Origin: Pseudomonadales bacterium | GTDB taxonomy: Bacteria; Pseudomonadota; Gammaproteobacteria; Pseudomonadales; Pseudohongiellaceae | Assembly (NCBI GenBank): GCA_022360535.1 | Contig: JAKSCP010000230.1 | Span: 1 to 6,584 of the forward strand | Length of the DNA: 6,584 nucleotides | Direction of reading: 5' to 3' | Part shown: piece by piece, positions 6,411 to 6,584 of the stretch | Position numbering within the stretch: the stretch's first letter is position 1 | Layout: every line of letters starts with the position of its first letter | Made by a program: the position numbers and the translations under genes | The notes under the pieces: generated by a model | What the model was told of the DNA's origin: nothing | The model's input: only the letters and a program-made list of their open reading frames with translations | Database searches by the model: none

Positions 6411-6416
6411 ATGATA
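6411..6416 (-). promoter_or_regulatory. Candidate -10 element of the acetyltransferase gene
   Basis: On the minus strand TATCAT matches the -10 consensus at 5 of 6 positions and is followed by six bases and the ATG at 6404. The predicted +1 is the A of that ATG. No acceptable -35 hexamer was found 16-19 bases upstream. Confidence 0.35.
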
Positions 6417-6468
6417 ACAGCATGAAGCTACTTTGCGTGCCAGATGTCTTACTCACTCATTCTTTGTC

Positions 6469-6474
6469 TATAAT
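6469..6474 (+). promoter_or_regulatory. Perfect -10 element of the transporter gene
   Basis: TATAAT is a perfect -10 hexamer, followed by GGCCAA and the ATG at 6481, so the predicted +1 falls on the start codon. The -35 region is poor. TG occurs one base too far upstream (TGTCTATAAT) for a standard extended -10. The region between 6405 and 6480 serves two divergent genes. Confidence 0.5.
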
Positions 6475-6480
6475 GGCCAA

Positions 6481-6584
6481 ATGCCTTCTGAGAAGTTCCG
6501 CTACCCAACCCTTACCGCCGTAGTTATCGCCAACATGGTAGGCACAGGTGTGTTCACCAGCCTTGGCTTTCAACTCCTCGATAT
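6481..6584 (+). CDS. APC-family amino acid transporter (N-terminal fragment, cut by window)
   Basis: Thirty-four codons can be read from ATG 6481 before the window ends. The peptide begins with a short polar cytoplasmic tail (MPSEKFRYPTL). It then enters a first transmembrane helix, TAVVIANMVGTGVFTSLGFQ. The helix-1 motif GTGVFTSLG is characteristic of amino acid-polyamine-organocation (APC) permeases, where the unwound Gly-rich segment contacts the substrate's amino and carboxyl groups. Substrate and full length cannot be judged from this fragment. There is no Shine-Dalgarno sequence; the start follows a perfect TATAAT by six bases. It is divergent from the acetyltransferase gene. Confidence 0.85.
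   Translation, partial: MPSEKFRYPTLTAVVIANMVGTGVFTSLGFQLLD

Noticed and set aside
6421..6450. A sigma-54-like TGGCACG on the minus strand (6436-6442) upstream of the acetyltransferase gene
   Set aside because: The downstream GC element is one base too far away (TGGCACGCAAAGTAGC) and the TTGC core is absent. Sigma-54 is intolerant of spacing changes.

Overview
The window looks like an ordinary chromosomal stretch from a Gram-negative bacterium, most likely a gammaproteobacterium. Evidence for this is a TonB-dependent outer-membrane receptor, Sec signal peptides on three consecutive products, AGGGGAG/TGGAG-type ribosome binding sites and roughly balanced base composition by eye. No insertion sequence, CRISPR array, tRNA, rRNA or phage gene is visible. 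The organism is an inference from protein style, not from a marker gene.

Layout. Positions 1-1089 hold a ureohydrolase (agmatinase/arginase family) gene whose 5' end lies outside the window; its frame is open to base 1. A 276-base gap (1090-1365) follows. It contains a 17-base imperfect dyad next to an AT-rich possible -10 element and a small possible leader hairpin. Next are three same-strand genes that look like one operon: a TonB-dependent receptor (1366-3645), a periplasmic BNR/Asp-box beta-propeller protein with CxCC and CPHHG motifs (3680-4918), and a periplasmic TlpA-like thioredoxin with a CPPC active site (4911-5417, overlapping its upstream neighbour by 8 bases). A four-helix small membrane protein of unknown function follows on the same strand (5481-5864). 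It has its own candidate promoter and a 9-bp dyad. A GNAT acetyltransferase resembling AAC(6')-type enzymes lies on the minus strand (5871-6404), tail to tail with the membrane protein gene. Divergent from it, the first 34 codons of an APC-family amino acid transporter (6481 to the window end) can be read.

How they may work together. The receptor, propeller and thioredoxin genes form the most interesting unit: outer-membrane import, a secreted cysteine- and histidine-bearing propeller, and a secreted dithiol/disulfide protein. The receptor has no cysteine at all, while the propeller has six. The propeller is therefore the natural in-operon client for the thioredoxin. The imported substrate is unknown; a metal or metal complex is a guess. 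The ureohydrolase and the APC transporter both fit amino acid or guanidino-compound metabolism, but they are not adjacent and no link is shown.

A second pattern is regulatory. Three start codons (5481, 6404 on the minus strand, 6481) have no Shine-Dalgarno sequence. Each sits exactly six bases after a -10-like hexamer (TATTTT, TATCAT, TATAAT). This places the predicted +1 on the A of ATG, so all three may be leaderless mRNAs. The receptor and propeller genes, by contrast, have clear Shine-Dalgarno sequences.
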